Source: Methanohalobium evestigatum Z-7303 (GTDB lineage Archaea; Halobacteriota; Methanosarcinia; Methanosarcinales; Methanosarcinaceae). Taken from it: 64,000 nucleotides of DNA. Positions within the stretch are counted from its first letter, which is position 1. Each line of letters begins with the position of its first letter. The notes under the pieces were generated by a model. That model had not been told where the DNA came from and did not search any database. It worked only from the letters and a program-made list of their open reading frames with translations. A program made the position numbers and the translations under genes. Shown one piece after another: positions 48,030 through 58,022 of the stretch. Where the stretch lies: positions 2,125,423-2,189,422 of the forward strand of contig NC_014253.1 of assembly GCF_000196655.1 (NCBI RefSeq), written 5' to 3'.

Positions 48030-48821
48030 TCAAACAACAGAGATGTTTTTTGTAAAATAGAATACAGTCAGGATGAATATGAAGTATAAAGAGGCGGTGA
48101 TGATTTCTGATAATTCCACAGGTCTTTTTGCATCAAACATCATCATTCTGCCGTTATAACATCTGGAATCCATGGCAAGATACAGTTTTTCACCCTGTTC
48201 CCATGACCGTAAAAAAAGCGTACTTACAAGCATACTGAATGAATATATCGAACTTTTCACATCTTTATATCCAAGCCTGATGGTCTGGGCGTATTTAATG
48301 GACATCGCCACATCCAGAAATACGAATATATAACGGTAAATCAGCATTGATAGCTCTATAAATGATTCAGGAAGCCGGGTTTTTTTTAGTACTGCAAACA
48401 ATTCAACCATGGGGGTGGTGAACGCAAGGAAAAAGAGGCAGCACATACCGCTAAAGGTTCTTGAGACAACAAGGGCGGCCATATTTACACCTTCAGAATT
48501 TGCTATAAATGGATATCCGAATATGTTAAATGATAATATCTCACTACCTGAACCAAAAAAGAAAAAAATAACAACAGCGCCGGCAAATGCAAATCCCAAC
48601 GGAGCTGTTAATATTTTAAGATATAATTTCAAGGGGGTTTTTCCCAGAAATACTGTAGCAATACTCATTGACAGTGCTATAAATAATGGTGTAACAGGAG
48701 AAGTGGATGACACTCCTACAAGTAACCCAAAAGCTACAATAATCAGTTTGAGCCAGTTGTTTCTATATCTTAAAGGGCTTATTAATGCATAGTCATCCAG
48801 CAGTGTTGTCATGTTAGGCAC
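48030..48821 (-). CDS. cbiQ: Cobalt/nickel ECF transporter transmembrane protein CbiQ
   Basis: 263 residues with five to six hydrophobic segments. The coupling region AQTIRLGYKDVKSSIYSF, then RSWEQGEKLYLAMDSRCYNG is the CbiQ signature that contacts the ATPase. nine bases before cbiO. A 130-base gap with a hairpin separates it from cbiN. Confidence 0.93.
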   Translation of the reverse strand: MPNMTTLLDDYALISPLRYRNNWLKLIIVAFGLLVGVSSTSPVTPLFIALSMSIATVFLGKTPLKLYLKILTAPLGFAFAGAVVIFFFFGSGSEILSFNIFGYPFIANSEGVNMAALVVSRTFSGMCCLFFLAFTTPMVELFAVLKKTRLPESFIELSMLIYRYIFVFLDVAMSIKYAQTIRLGYKDVKSSIYSFSMLVSTLFLRSWEQGEKLYLAMDSRCYNGRMMMFDAKRPVELSEIITASLYFIFILTVFYFTKNISVV

Positions 48822-48916
48822 TCAATTAAAAAGTTAAAGCATTGCAATTGATTAGTGGCTAAGTATTAAACAGCTTTATTTAAATATTATTTGTCTGGGT
48901 TTAAAATAAAAAAAGT

Positions 48917-48941
48917 AAAAGTCTTTTAAAAAAAGACTTTT
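48917..48941 (-). terminator. Hairpin between cbiN and cbiQ
   Basis: AAAAGTCTTTT, three A, AAAAGACTTTT: eleven perfect pairs, ten bases after the cbiN stop, followed on the minus strand by a TTTTATTTTAAA stretch. It could end a cbiMN transcript or reduce readthrough into cbiQO. Confidence 0.5.
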
Positions 48942-48951
48942 AAATCAGGTA

Positions 48952-49239
48952 TTAATCATTGGACTGGTTTTTCCCTTTGCCTTTATAATATCCCATAAAG
49001 AATCCAATTATCAAAGCACCAATCGCAGCCTGGAGACCAAAGAGCAAACTTTCAATTTCTCCGGAAGGAGGTTCCCATACCGGATTGGCTATAGGGTCAT
49101 AGTCAGGAGCTATCTCCTGGATGATTCCTTCTGCTTCACCATCTGCACCGCCGAAAGCTGCATCTGTGGCGGATGATACATAGAGGAATTGAGCGGTGAA
49201 AAGAACAACCAGAACAGCTACAATGATTTCCAGTTTCAT
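48952..49239 (-). CDS. cbiN: Cobalt transporter small subunit CbiN
   Basis: 95 residues with two membrane helices (IIVAVLVVLFTAQFLYV and LQAAIGALIIGFFMGYY) around an acidic loop with FGGADGEAEGII. Activates CbiM. ATG overlaps the cbiM stop by four bases. Confidence 0.93.
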   Translation of the reverse strand: MKLEIIVAVLVVLFTAQFLYVSSATDAAFGGADGEAEGIIQEIAPDYDPIANPVWEPPSGEIESLLFGLQAAIGALIIGFFMGYYKGKGKNQSND

Positions 49240-49931
49240 GCTGTCACCCCTTTGAGTTTGCGTACACCTTCTTTACTGATTGCATTGAGTTTGATAAGAG
49301 CCTCACTTTTGAGCTGCACGATGTATTTGAATATCAGTGTTGTAACTGCACCCTCCATTATTGCAAGTGGTACTTGGGTAACAGCAAATATGCCGGCAAA
49401 CGCTTTGAATGACCCTAAAATTCCACCGGCTTCAGCCGGAAATGCCAGCGATAATTGTGAAGCCGTTGCAACATACGTAGCCCAGTCAGCAAAAGTAGCC
49501 GCCAGAAATACAACTGCATAGGCATTAAAATTGAATTTCATACCTGCTTTATAGATAGCATATCCTACAAGCGGTCCTATGATACCCATGGCGAAAACAT
49601 TTGCTCCAAGAGTTGTCAAACCACCGTGAGCAAGGAAAATTGCCTGATAAAGAAGGACAATTGTAGACAAGACAGCTGTAACAGCGGGTCCAAAAAGAAT
49701 GGCTCCAAGCCCGGTTCCTGTAGGATGTGAACAACTACCTGTAACAGATGGTAGTTTTAGGGACGAAAGCACAAATATGAATGCACCAGCTACTGCCAAC
49801 AGTGGCAGAATCTCACGTTTATGTTCCACCATTTTGTTCAGTTTATAAATACCAAACATTATTACCGGTATCGATATGGCAAACCAGAGTTGCCACCAGG
49901 GACTCGGTAAAAAACCTTCCATTATGTGCAT
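49236..49931 (-). CDS. cbiM: Cobalt ECF transporter substrate-binding protein CbiM
   Basis: 231 residues. It begins MHIMEGFLPSP, whose N-terminal amine and His2 are the metal ligands of the Cbi/NikM family; SSLKLPSVTGSCSHPTGTG is the other hallmark. Metal specificity (Co or Ni) cannot be decided from sequence alone; coupling to cbiN and the neighbouring corrin genes favours cobalt. Confidence 0.94.
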   Translation of the reverse strand: MHIMEGFLPSPWWQLWFAISIPVIMFGIYKLNKMVEHKREILPLLAVAGAFIFVLSSLKLPSVTGSCSHPTGTGLGAILFGPAVTAVLSTIVLLYQAIFLAHGGLTTLGANVFAMGIIGPLVGYAIYKAGMKFNFNAYAVVFLAATFADWATYVATASQLSLAFPAEAGGILGSFKAFAGIFAVTQVPLAIMEGAVTTLIFKYIVQLKSEALIKLNAISKEGVRKLKGVTA

Positions 49932-50043
49932 AAATACATCACCTTTTTTAACAACTAAACTTGATTTAAATTAAGTTTTTCTGATTACTTGTATAAATTA
50001 CAGGCTTCAACCTTTATTTAAACACTTTTTTTCTGGTAATAAA

Positions 50044-50063
50044 TATTATCCAAATGGGTAATA
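50044..50063. repeat. Inverted repeat upstream of cbiM
   Basis: TATTATCC, four bases, GGGTAATA (eight pairs with one wobble), preceded at 50035 by another GGTAATA half-site. It lies in the 148 bases between cbiE and cbiM, about 115 bases upstream of cbiM. Could be a metal-regulator operator or an RNA hairpin. Confidence 0.35.
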
Positions 50064-50079
50064 ATAATATAAAAAATAA

Positions 50080-50664
50080 TTATTTTTGTACAATCATTAT
50101 GCAATAGAGTTTGGATTGTACTTCAGGTGGGTTGGTCCTGTTGCCACCAGTTATACGTTCATTCGGATAACCCAGCTCTTCACAGGTATAAATATCTGCA
50201 TTTATATCAAATTCATGAAGAACTTTTGCAACTTCATTTGGTCCAAAAGATGCATCAGGGAGCAAAAGTACATTTTTTCCAAGTTTTAATTCCTGTACAA
50301 GAAGATGTTTTGAATGATTTCCCCCTCTACCATGGGCAGTAATTGCGGCAAGCTCTGTCATATTGACACCAAGCCGTGCGCATGCCAGATGAAGGGACGA
50401 TATACCCGGAATTATCCTATCATTTTTGCTGGCATATTTTCCCAGTCCTGAAAAAAGAGGGTCACCTGTTGAAAGAACAACAGCATCATCTGGAAGAAGA
50501 TGAAGGTTTTTGTAATCTCTAATTTTATTGGCTTTTCCGGTTATGTATTTTTCAGCAGTTTCAATAGCACGCTTTGAACCATATACAACAGGGGCATTTT
50601 TTATAGCTTCAATAGCTTCTTCTGTCAGCATACCGGGACCGACACCTACACCCACTATAATCAT
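50080..50664 (-). CDS. cbiE: Cobalt-precorrin-7 C5-methyltransferase
   Basis: 194 residues, tetrapyrrole methylase fold: [34 protein letters not shown] (SAM loop), [16 protein letters not shown]. Methylates C5 in anaerobic cobalamin synthesis; in archaea the C15 activity is a separate CbiT. The ATG overlaps the cbiD stop by four bases. Confidence 0.92.
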   Translation of the reverse strand: MIIVGVGVGPGMLTEEAIEAIKNAPVVYGSKRAIETAEKYITGKANKIRDYKNLHLLPDDAVVLSTGDPLFSGLGKYASKNDRIIPGISSLHLACARLGVNMTELAAITAHGRGGNHSKHLLVQELKLGKNVLLLPDASFGPNEVAKVLHEFDINADIYTCEELGYPNERITGGNRTNPPEVQSKLYCIMIVQK

Positions 50665-51677
50665 TTGTCTCCCTCGCTGTCTTTTATAATTTCACCTTCT
50701 CTGTTAACAATAACTACTCTTGCACCTTCTGCTTTTTTAATAGTTTTTTCAAAGGCTTCCTGCAACCGGGTTCCTTCGGGTTCTTTTTCCACAAGTTCTG
50801 AAACTGTTGAGTATCCACTCCCAGTTAATATATCGGGATCTCCCCATTTAAGGATGAGTCCCGGTAATCCACAGATTATGACGTCACCAGTTGCGACTTC
50901 AAGCCCTTCTGAAATTCTACTTCCAAAAAGTACCACTGTATGATCCGGAAATAGCATAGTGGAATATCTTACCCCTATACGACCGGTTGTAATGACTACT
51001 TTCGAAGCGGTCTTGAGTAAATCTTCCTTCATTTCACCCAGATGGTCACTCCAGGGTTCAACAAATCCGGTGCTACCCAGTATAGATATGCCACCTGTGA
51101 TACCAATCCTATCATTGAGGGTGTTTCTTGCGACATCTGCACCTCTTGGTAGTGATATTTTTACCCTGACACCATTGATTCCCAGTTCTTCAACCGCTTC
51201 ACAAACGGAATCCTGTATCTGCTGCATGGGTCGGGGGTTAATTGCTGGATTCCCTTTTTTAATCTGGAGACCGTCCTGTATAACAGTACCAATCCCTTCT
51301 CCTGCAAATATGGATGTTTCATCGGATTCCATAGCATACGCTTCAAATTCTATACCTCTTGTGATATCGGATTCATGGTCGTTGTTAAGTTTTGAAACAA
51401 CAGAATGACCATGATGGGCATCGACTTCCATCCGGGCTCTAAGTCCTACAGGAGTGGGAACTGTAACTGAATCAATATCTTTTCTTAGTGACAGAACAGC
51501 TGCCTTTGCAGCGATAGCTGCTGTAGTACCTGTTGTATATCCTCTTTTCAGTATTGAACCATCACTTAACACGACAATCATACCGTTTTTTATACTCTCG
51601 ATCAGTTCTTCACGGGGGATACTGGCACGTTCTATCCATTCATCTGGAATTTTTGTGTTGTTTACCGGGTCAATCAT
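50661..51677 (-). CDS. cbiD: Cobalt-precorrin-5B C1-methyltransferase
   Basis: 338 residues. [44 protein letters not shown] and [16 protein letters not shown] fit CbiD, which methylates C1 with SAM in the anaerobic pathway. It begins a run cbiD-cbiE-cbiM-cbiN-cbiQ-cbiO that combines cobalt uptake with corrin synthesis. Confidence 0.94.
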   Translation of the reverse strand: MIDPVNNTKIPDEWIERASIPREELIESIKNGMIVVLSDGSILKRGYTTGTTAAIAAKAAVLSLRKDIDSVTVPTPVGLRARMEVDAHHGHSVVSKLNNDHESDITRGIEFEAYAMESDETSIFAGEGIGTVIQDGLQIKKGNPAINPRPMQQIQDSVCEAVEELGINGVRVKISLPRGADVARNTLNDRIGITGGISILGSTGFVEPWSDHLGEMKEDLLKTASKVVITTGRIGVRYSTMLFPDHTVVLFGSRISEGLEVATGDVIICGLPGLILKWGDPDILTGSGYSTVSELVEKEPEGTRLQEAFEKTIKKAEGARVVIVNREGEIIKDSEGDK

Positions 51678-51716
51678 TGCTGAACATTCGAAATATTGGA
51701 TTATAAATATAGCGAT

Positions 51717-53597
51717 TTAACTGTTTTCACCTGTTCGTTTAAACATCCTGTACAATTCATCCCTTGTAAATGATAGCATAGTGGGACGTCCATGCGGGCA
51801 GGTATAGGGATTCTGGGTATTTTTAAGCTGTACAATCAGATTTTCCATTTGTTCTGTATTGCAAATATGACCTGCTTTGATAGCACTTCTGCAGGCTATG
51901 GTTTTACACATATAATCATAAATGCCAACATCATTTTTTATCCTGCCGGCAGACAGAATTTCAGAAATCATGTCATGTAAGGTATCGGGTTTTTCTATGT
52001 TGCCGAAAATAACAGGTACAGAAGTGATAATGTAGGTGCTGGGTCCAAACTCGGATATAGCAAATCCGAATTCTTCCAGATAAGGTATATATTCTTCCAT
52101 CAGAACTTTTTCCTTAATACTCAACTCAAGGGTTATGGGTGAAATGAGCTCCTGCCAGTCAGGATTTTTCGAGTTGCGAATGTGCTCATACATTATACGC
52201 TCGTGAGCAGCGTGCTGGTCTATAAGTACCAGTCTAGAATCCATCTCAGCAACAATATATAATTCATCCACCTGCCCCAATACTTTAATGTTACTGGATT
52301 CAGATTGAAGTTGAATACCCGATGATTGCTTGGGTATTTGAGATTCTTTATTTTCGTTTTCTGCAGTAGTCAGTCTTTCAGAGCGTTTCAGCCGTTTTTC
52401 AGTGTCCTTTATTGATGAAACGTTAGTGGCAGATTTTAGATGTTTTTTTTCGCCAGTTTTAGATGTTTTATATTCTGCAGGTTTTTCCCGGATTATATTA
52501 TCCTTGCTGACTTGACTTTTATTACCAACTTCTTTGATATTAAGCTGTACAGAAGTTTCCTGACTTTTATCATTTTCCTTCTTATTGACACTTGGGATAA
52601 GTTCAGCCTGTCCAAGAGCTGTTTTAACGGATTCGGATATAGCATCCATGATGTCCTGTTCATGGCTAAGCCTTACATGGCTTTTTCTTGGGTGCACATT
52701 AATATCCACCTCTTCAGGGTTAATCTGGATGTTTAGGACTGCAGCAGGATATCGACCTTTAGGCAATAGGGTATAATATCCTGTCCTTAATGCGTTGCTG
52801 ATGGCTCTGGATGACACACTGCGGTTGTTTATAAAAAAGGACTGGAAATCAGTACCACTTCTTGTAAATTCGGGTTTTGAAATATATCCTGACACCCTGA
52901 TAAGTTCAGATTCATGGTCGACAGGTATCATCGACCTTGCCACATCACGTCCGTAAACATGAACGATGTTATCAAACAGGTTGCCAGATGATGGAGTATG
53001 TAGTACATTTCTTCCATTGCTTGTAAGTGTAAATGATACGTTGATGTTTCCAAGTGCCTGTTTCGAAACAGTATCTGTAATGTGGGCAAGTTCAGTTCTT
53101 TTGCTTTTGAGATATTTTCTGCGTGCAGGGGTGTTATAGAAAAGGTCATAAACATTCACAGATGTACCGGCTGATGCACCAATTTCTGAAACGTCATTTA
53201 TCCCTTCAGGCTGGACGACTATCATTGTACCTGCAAGGTCGTCCTTTTGTCTGGTTATCATTTCAACTTTTGAGACCGAAGCAATGGATGATAGTGCTTC
53301 ACCCCTAAAACCCAGTGTAGTTGTTGAATACAGGTCTTCAAGTTTCCATATTTTGCTGGTGGCGTGTTTTGTAAAAGCAAGGCGAACATCATCATAGCTC
53401 ATACCAGTACCGTTGTCAGAGACAGTGATTTTTTTAGCTCCCCCTTCTTTGACGTCTATCTTTATTTCTGTAGCACCGGCATCTATTGAGTTTTCTATTA
53501 ATTCTTTAACAACAGATGCGGGACGTTCAATCACTTCTCCCGCCGCAATTTTATTTATTGTACTGTCATCAAGGATATGTATTCTGGAATTATCCAT
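51717..53597 (-). CDS. mutL: DNA mismatch repair protein MutL
   Basis: 626 residues. N-terminal GHKL ATPase (KIAAGEVIERPASVVKELIE, DNGTGMSY, TLGFRGEALSSIASVS), a hydrophilic linker of about 130 residues, and a C-terminal domain with the endonuclease motif DQHAAHERIMYE and the CPHGRPTM block. It therefore nicks DNA itself and needs no MutH. Start lies three bases after mutS, one operon. Bacterial-type, found in a subset of archaea including Methanosarcinales. Confidence 0.96.
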   Translation of the reverse strand: MDNSRIHILDDSTINKIAAGEVIERPASVVKELIENSIDAGATEIKIDVKEGGAKKITVSDNGTGMSYDDVRLAFTKHATSKIWKLEDLYSTTTLGFRGEALSSIASVSKVEMITRQKDDLAGTMIVVQPEGINDVSEIGASAGTSVNVYDLFYNTPARRKYLKSKRTELAHITDTVSKQALGNINVSFTLTSNGRNVLHTPSSGNLFDNIVHVYGRDVARSMIPVDHESELIRVSGYISKPEFTRSGTDFQSFFINNRSVSSRAISNALRTGYYTLLPKGRYPAAVLNIQINPEEVDINVHPRKSHVRLSHEQDIMDAISESVKTALGQAELIPSVNKKENDKSQETSVQLNIKEVGNKSQVSKDNIIREKPAEYKTSKTGEKKHLKSATNVSSIKDTEKRLKRSERLTTAENENKESQIPKQSSGIQLQSESSNIKVLGQVDELYIVAEMDSRLVLIDQHAAHERIMYEHIRNSKNPDWQELISPITLELSIKEKVLMEEYIPYLEEFGFAISEFGPSTYIITSVPVIFGNIEKPDTLHDMISEILSAGRIKNDVGIYDYMCKTIACRSAIKAGHICNTEQMENLIVQLKNTQNPYTCPHGRPTMLSFTRDELYRMFKRTGENS

Positions 53598-53600
53598 TTC

Positions 53601-56282
53601 TTATTTTTCTCCATTGGATTCTATTTTATTTTGGAGCTCGTTTAACTTGTTCAATGCATCTATCGGTGTTAATTCATTGGTGTTTAGGTCTTTAAGTTCA
53701 TTAACAACAGGATGTCGTTCATCTTCTTTATCATTCTGCTTTTGAGACTGGTCGGGGTCGAAAAAAACCAGTTGTGTATATTTTTTCTTCTTATCCTTTT
53801 TGTTGTCTTCATCACCTATAGATGCATTCTTTTCAATATCTTTTAATATTTCTCTGGCTCTACTGGTTACTTTTTTAGGAACGCCTGCATAACGTGCAAC
53901 CTGTATTCCATAACTTTTATCAGTTGCACCGGGTACAATTTTCCTCAGAAATACAAGGTTGTCACCCTCTTCTTTGACTGCGATGTGATAGTTGCTGACT
54001 CTTTTGAGTTTGTTTTCAAGGTCTGTAAGCTGGTGATAATGAGTAGCAAAAAGCGATCTTACGCCAACACCGTCTTTTTTATGGATGTATTCCACAACAG
54101 CTTTTGCGATGCTGTATCCATCAAATGTGCTAGTACCTCTGCCTATTTCATCAAGTAGAACAAGGCTTTTAGGAGTTGCATTATTCAAAATATTGGCAAG
54201 TTCAACCATCTCCACCATAAATGTACTCTGTCCACTTGCAAGGTCATCAAAAGCACCAACTCTTGTAAACACCCTGTCCACAATTCCGATGGATGCATAA
54301 GAGGCAGGAACAAAAGAACCTGCCTGTGCCATTATAGTAATCAGTGAATTCTGGCGCATATAAGTGGATTTACCCGCCATATTGGGACCTGTAATCAATA
54401 AAAATTGATTATCAGTACAGTTCATCTCACAATCATTTGCAACAAACCCACTGTCTACTTTGTTTTCGACCACTGGATGACGACCTTCGCGTATGGTGAT
54501 GTCACAGTCATCTGTAACTTCAGGTCTTACGTAGTTGTTATTAACAGCAATTTCGGCAAGGTTTGCCAGTACATCCAGTTTTCCAATAAGCGTTGCAGTA
54601 CGTTGCAGGTTCTTTGAATGTGATGCCACTTTTGAATTTATATCGGTAAACAGGTTATACTCAAGAGATACGATTTTTTCATCGGCTGATATAATCATAT
54701 TCTCGCGTTCTTTCAATTCCGGTGTATAGAAACGTTCAGCGTTTGCCATTGTCTGCTTCCGGATATAATCATCCGGTACGTATTTTATGTTGGGTTTTGT
54801 AACCTCTATATAGTATCCAAAAACCTTGTTGTATCCAACCTTTAACGAATTTATGCCTGTTCTTTCCCTTTCCTGTTTCTGGAATGAGGCAATCCATTCT
54901 TTGGAGTGTCTGGACATATCCTTGAGTTCGTCCAGTTCTTCACTGTAGCCCGGTTTAATAAGTCCTCCTTCCCTTACAGTTGCGGGAGGTTCATCTGTAA
55001 TTCCCTTTTCAATCAGTTCTGTTATATCTCCCAGTTCCGTAAATGATGAAAGCTCGTTATGTATTTCTTTCAGGATATCTGACTGGTCACATTCCTTAAG
55101 GCATCCAATGATATCGGGTACAACTTCCAGTGACTTTTTAAGAGCAACAAGGTCTCTGGCGTTGGAATTTCCATAAACAATGCGCCCAATCAGGCGTTCT
55201 ACATCCTTTACATAGGACAGGTATGACCTCAGGTCGAAACGTACAAGGGTTTCTTCTTTTAAATTCTGAACCGCATCAAGGCGTCGGTTAATTTTATCTA
55301 TTGAGATCAGGGGTTTTACAAGCCATTTTTGTAGTAATCTGCCCCCCATGGGTGTTTTTGTGTCATCAAGGACTTTGAGAATAGTGGCATCATTACCTTC
55401 ACCGCGTACACTTTTGATGACCTCCAGGTTTCTCAGGGTTATGGAATCCAGAACCATGAAATCCGAATCTGAATAACTCTTTAACGTATGTACATGTCCA
55501 AGTTCCCTCATCTGGGTTTCAAGAGTGTATTGAAGTGTTGCCCCAGATGCTGAAATCGCAAGTGTCAGGTCATCGCACCCCATACCTTTAAGAGTGGACA
55601 CATTAAAATGTTGAAGTAATTGTAACCTTGCTGTATTTGTCTCAAAAGCGCTGGAGTCATATTCATGAAGGGTTATTTTCATGTCCTTCAGAAGCTGTGC
55701 AATTTCTGAATTATTATATAGATAGGGTGGAAGAATACATTCTGCGGGTCTCATCCGGGCAATTTCACTTGCAATTCGGTCATATGGTGGTTCATCGGAT
55801 AATTGTGTGGTGAGGAATTCTCCAGTGGAAACATCTAAAAACGATAACCCAAACTCGTTATTCTTTTCAGAAATAGCCATCAGGTAATTGTTAGCAGCAT
55901 CTGTAAACATAGTAGAATCGATAGCTGTTCCCGGTGTGACAACCCTTACAACTCCCCGTTTAACAACACCCTTGGCTTCTCTTGGATCTTCCAGTTGTTC
56001 ACAGATTGCTACTTTGTATCCTTTTTTAATAAGTCTTGGTAAATAATTATCAACAGCATGGTATGGGATACCTGCAAGAGGTCTTTTTTCACCTTTTTTA
56101 TTTCCGTTACGGTTTGTTAATGTGATTTCAAGTTCTTCAGAAACAGTTTTAGCATCTTCATCAAAACATTCGTAGAAATCGCCCATTCTGAAAAATAATA
56201 ACGCATCACTGTATTTTTTCTTCATTTCATAATATTGTTGCATAGCAGGTGTTTGCTTGCTCATTTTAAACTCCGCAGACAA
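53601..56282 (-). CDS. mutS: DNA mismatch recognition protein MutS
   Basis: 893 residues, full MutS1. Mismatch-binding DALLFFRMGDFYECFDEDA near the N-terminus (Phe-x-Glu), connector and lever domains, then the ATPase with ITGPNMAGKSTYMRQ, LVLLDEIGRGTSTFDG and SLFATHYHQL. The C-terminal tail is charged. Cotranscribed with mutL. A typical bacterial pair in an archaeal chromosome, acquired by old lateral transfer. Confidence 0.97.
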   Translation of the reverse strand: MSAEFKMSKQTPAMQQYYEMKKKYSDALLFFRMGDFYECFDEDAKTVSEELEITLTNRNGNKKGEKRPLAGIPYHAVDNYLPRLIKKGYKVAICEQLEDPREAKGVVKRGVVRVVTPGTAIDSTMFTDAANNYLMAISEKNNEFGLSFLDVSTGEFLTTQLSDEPPYDRIASEIARMRPAECILPPYLYNNSEIAQLLKDMKITLHEYDSSAFETNTARLQLLQHFNVSTLKGMGCDDLTLAISASGATLQYTLETQMRELGHVHTLKSYSDSDFMVLDSITLRNLEVIKSVRGEGNDATILKVLDDTKTPMGGRLLQKWLVKPLISIDKINRRLDAVQNLKEETLVRFDLRSYLSYVKDVERLIGRIVYGNSNARDLVALKKSLEVVPDIIGCLKECDQSDILKEIHNELSSFTELGDITELIEKGITDEPPATVREGGLIKPGYSEELDELKDMSRHSKEWIASFQKQERERTGINSLKVGYNKVFGYYIEVTKPNIKYVPDDYIRKQTMANAERFYTPELKERENMIISADEKIVSLEYNLFTDINSKVASHSKNLQRTATLIGKLDVLANLAEIAVNNNYVRPEVTDDCDITIREGRHPVVENKVDSGFVANDCEMNCTDNQFLLITGPNMAGKSTYMRQNSLITIMAQAGSFVPASYASIGIVDRVFTRVGAFDDLASGQSTFMVEMVELANILNNATPKSLVLLDEIGRGTSTFDGYSIAKAVVEYIHKKDGVGVRSLFATHYHQLTDLENKLKRVSNYHIAVKEEGDNLVFLRKIVPGATDKSYGIQVARYAGVPKKVTSRAREILKDIEKNASIGDEDNKKDKKKKYTQLVFFDPDQSQKQNDKEDERHPVVNELKDLNTNELTPIDALNKLNELQNKIESNGEK

Positions 56283-56459
56283 AATTGGTTTTCAAGTATT
56301 ATCTATAACAAGTAAATATATTTCTTTTCCCAGACATTTATAAAAATTAAGAATCAGGAATGTTGGGTTACAGTAAGGATGGATTGCTCGTTGAAAACAA
56401 ATGTCCGGCTGAAGTTATTTAAAAATACTGGTGAGCTGTTTATTCGAAAACAGGAATAC

Positions 56460-56480
56460 AGACCCCCTATAACGGGGTCT
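56460..56480 (-). terminator. Hairpin after wrbA
   Basis: AGACCCC, seven bases, GGGGTCT: a perfect seven-pair stem eight bases downstream of the wrbA stop on the minus strand. No T-run follows, so it may stabilise the 3' end as much as terminate. The region 56283-56459 toward mutS holds no other gene that I can support. Confidence 0.5.
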
Positions 56481-56488
56481 TAGGTGAA

Positions 56489-57100
56489 TTATTCTACCAG
56501 TTTTTTTGTAATTTCTGCTACATGTTTTCCCTGAAAATGGGCTATATCAAGCTCATTTTTGCTTGGCTGTCGGCTTCCATCAGGTGATGCGATTGTTGAA
56601 GCACCATAAGGACTGCCACCTGTAATTTCATCAAGGGTCATCTGTCTGCTTTCTGAATAAGGCAATCCGACAATGATCATTCCATGATGCAACAGTGTGG
56701 TATGGAAATTGAGGATTGTTGATTCCTGACCGCCATGTTGGGTAGCACTGGATGTAAAAACACTCCCTACTTTGCCTATGAGGTCTCCATTTGCCCATAA
56801 TTTACCGGTGGCATCAAATAATGTCCGCATCTGAGCGGTCATCATACCAAAACGTGTTGGAGTGCCAAATATTAGGCCATCGGCCTCTGTCAGTGTGTCC
56901 AGTGTAGCAGTCGGAATGTGGGAAAAAGTTTCCTTTGATTCAAGAGCTCCTTTCTTTTCCAATACTTCATCTGAAAGCGTTTCTTCAACCTGATAGATAT
57001 TTACATCTGAACCTTCAACTTCTCTGGCACCTTCAGCAACAGCTTCAGCCAACTGGTAGATATGCCCGAATAAACTGTGAAATATAATATTAATCTTCAT
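56489..57100 (-). CDS. wrbA: NAD(P)H:quinone oxidoreductase WrbA
   Basis: 203 residues. [32 protein letters not shown] and [21 protein letters not shown] are characteristic of WrbA, a tetrameric FMN enzyme that gives two-electron reduction of quinone-like compounds under oxidative stress. Single gene. Confidence 0.94.
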   Translation of the reverse strand: MKINIIFHSLFGHIYQLAEAVAEGAREVEGSDVNIYQVEETLSDEVLEKKGALESKETFSHIPTATLDTLTEADGLIFGTPTRFGMMTAQMRTLFDATGKLWANGDLIGKVGSVFTSSATQHGGQESTILNFHTTLLHHGMIIVGLPYSESRQMTLDEITGGSPYGASTIASPDGSRQPSKNELDIAHFQGKHVAEITKKLVE

Positions 57101-57226
57101 TGGATTTTACTCCCCCTCCAAAAGCAATACGACTTTTATACGTCTACAATGGTTGATTTGCTTTACACATATAATTTTGGCAATTTGTAGTGTTTTAAAA
57201 TATAAATTAGGTGTTTTGTACCTTAA

Positions 57227-58018
57227 TCATACAATAAGCCTTTTTTTCATGAGATTTACAGACAGCACAAAAAGAATTAGTGAAGCTGCGGCTATCCATA
57301 TAAAATTTCCCAGCATAATGATGTCTAATGAACCGGTAGTCAATGACCTTATAATCATTACAATATGCGTTAAAGGAAGAATTGCATATGCAAGATATTG
57401 AAGAATCTGGGGTAAAAGTGAAAGTGGGAAAAACGTACCGCTGAAAAGGAACATGGGGGTTATAAAAAGTATAGACGGGTAAGTGAGTGTGTTTATATTC
57501 GGAGAAATAGCAGTAAAACACATTCCAAGACATGCAAAAAGGAAACCTGAAATAAATGAAAAAGGTATAATTAACAGTGAATGAGGATACTCAGCCAGAC
57601 CCATTATACTGACAATTATCACTACAAGTGTAGCGTTAATTGTACTTCTGGTAGCACCCCACAACATTTCACCGGTGATCACTTCTTCTATGGTCAATGG
57701 AGTTGCTATAATGGCATCGAAGGTTTTTTGATAGTACATTCTGACATATGAACCGAACGTACATTCAAAAAAAGAAGCATACATCATGGATACCGCTATC
57801 ATTGCCGGTGCAATGAATTCAATATACGAAACCCCTTCTATGTTGTTTATATAGGTTCCAAGTCCAAGACCAATAGCGAATAAATACAGTAGTGGACTAA
57901 GTAGTGGTGGGAGCAGGTTAACTTTTAGAGTAGTCATAAAGACGTCCTTGTTCCGAAGCCAGACTTTAAAAACCCTGTAACTTAAACTCGGTAGTTTAAA
58001 ATAGGACATAATCGACAT
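57227..58018 (-). CDS. ABC-2 type export permease
   Basis: 263 residues with six hydrophobic segments and the ABC-2 family motifs (LLSPLLYLFAIGLGLG, DAIIATPLTIEEVITGEMLW, FLFSGTFFPLSLLPQ). Similar to DrrB/NodJ-type permeases. Four bases after the ATPase gene; together they form an exporter. Substrate unknown. Confidence 0.9.
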   Translation of the reverse strand: MSIMSYFKLPSLSYRVFKVWLRNKDVFMTTLKVNLLPPLLSPLLYLFAIGLGLGTYINNIEGVSYIEFIAPAMIAVSMMYASFFECTFGSYVRMYYQKTFDAIIATPLTIEEVITGEMLWGATRSTINATLVVIIVSIMGLAEYPHSLLIIPFSFISGFLFACLGMCFTAISPNINTLTYPSILFITPMFLFSGTFFPLSLLPQILQYLAYAILPLTHIVMIIRSLTTGSLDIIMLGNFIWIAAASLILFVLSVNLMKKRLIV

Positions 58019-58022
58019 AAGT

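Noticed and set aside
49932-51716. Cobalamin riboswitch before the cbi genes.
   Set aside because: I see no B12-box-like sequence or extended structured leader upstream of cbiD or cbiM.
56283-56459. Short frame near 56360 (about 20 codons) between mutS and wrbA.
   Set aside because: Too short, no ribosome binding site, and ends in TAA without recognisable similarity.
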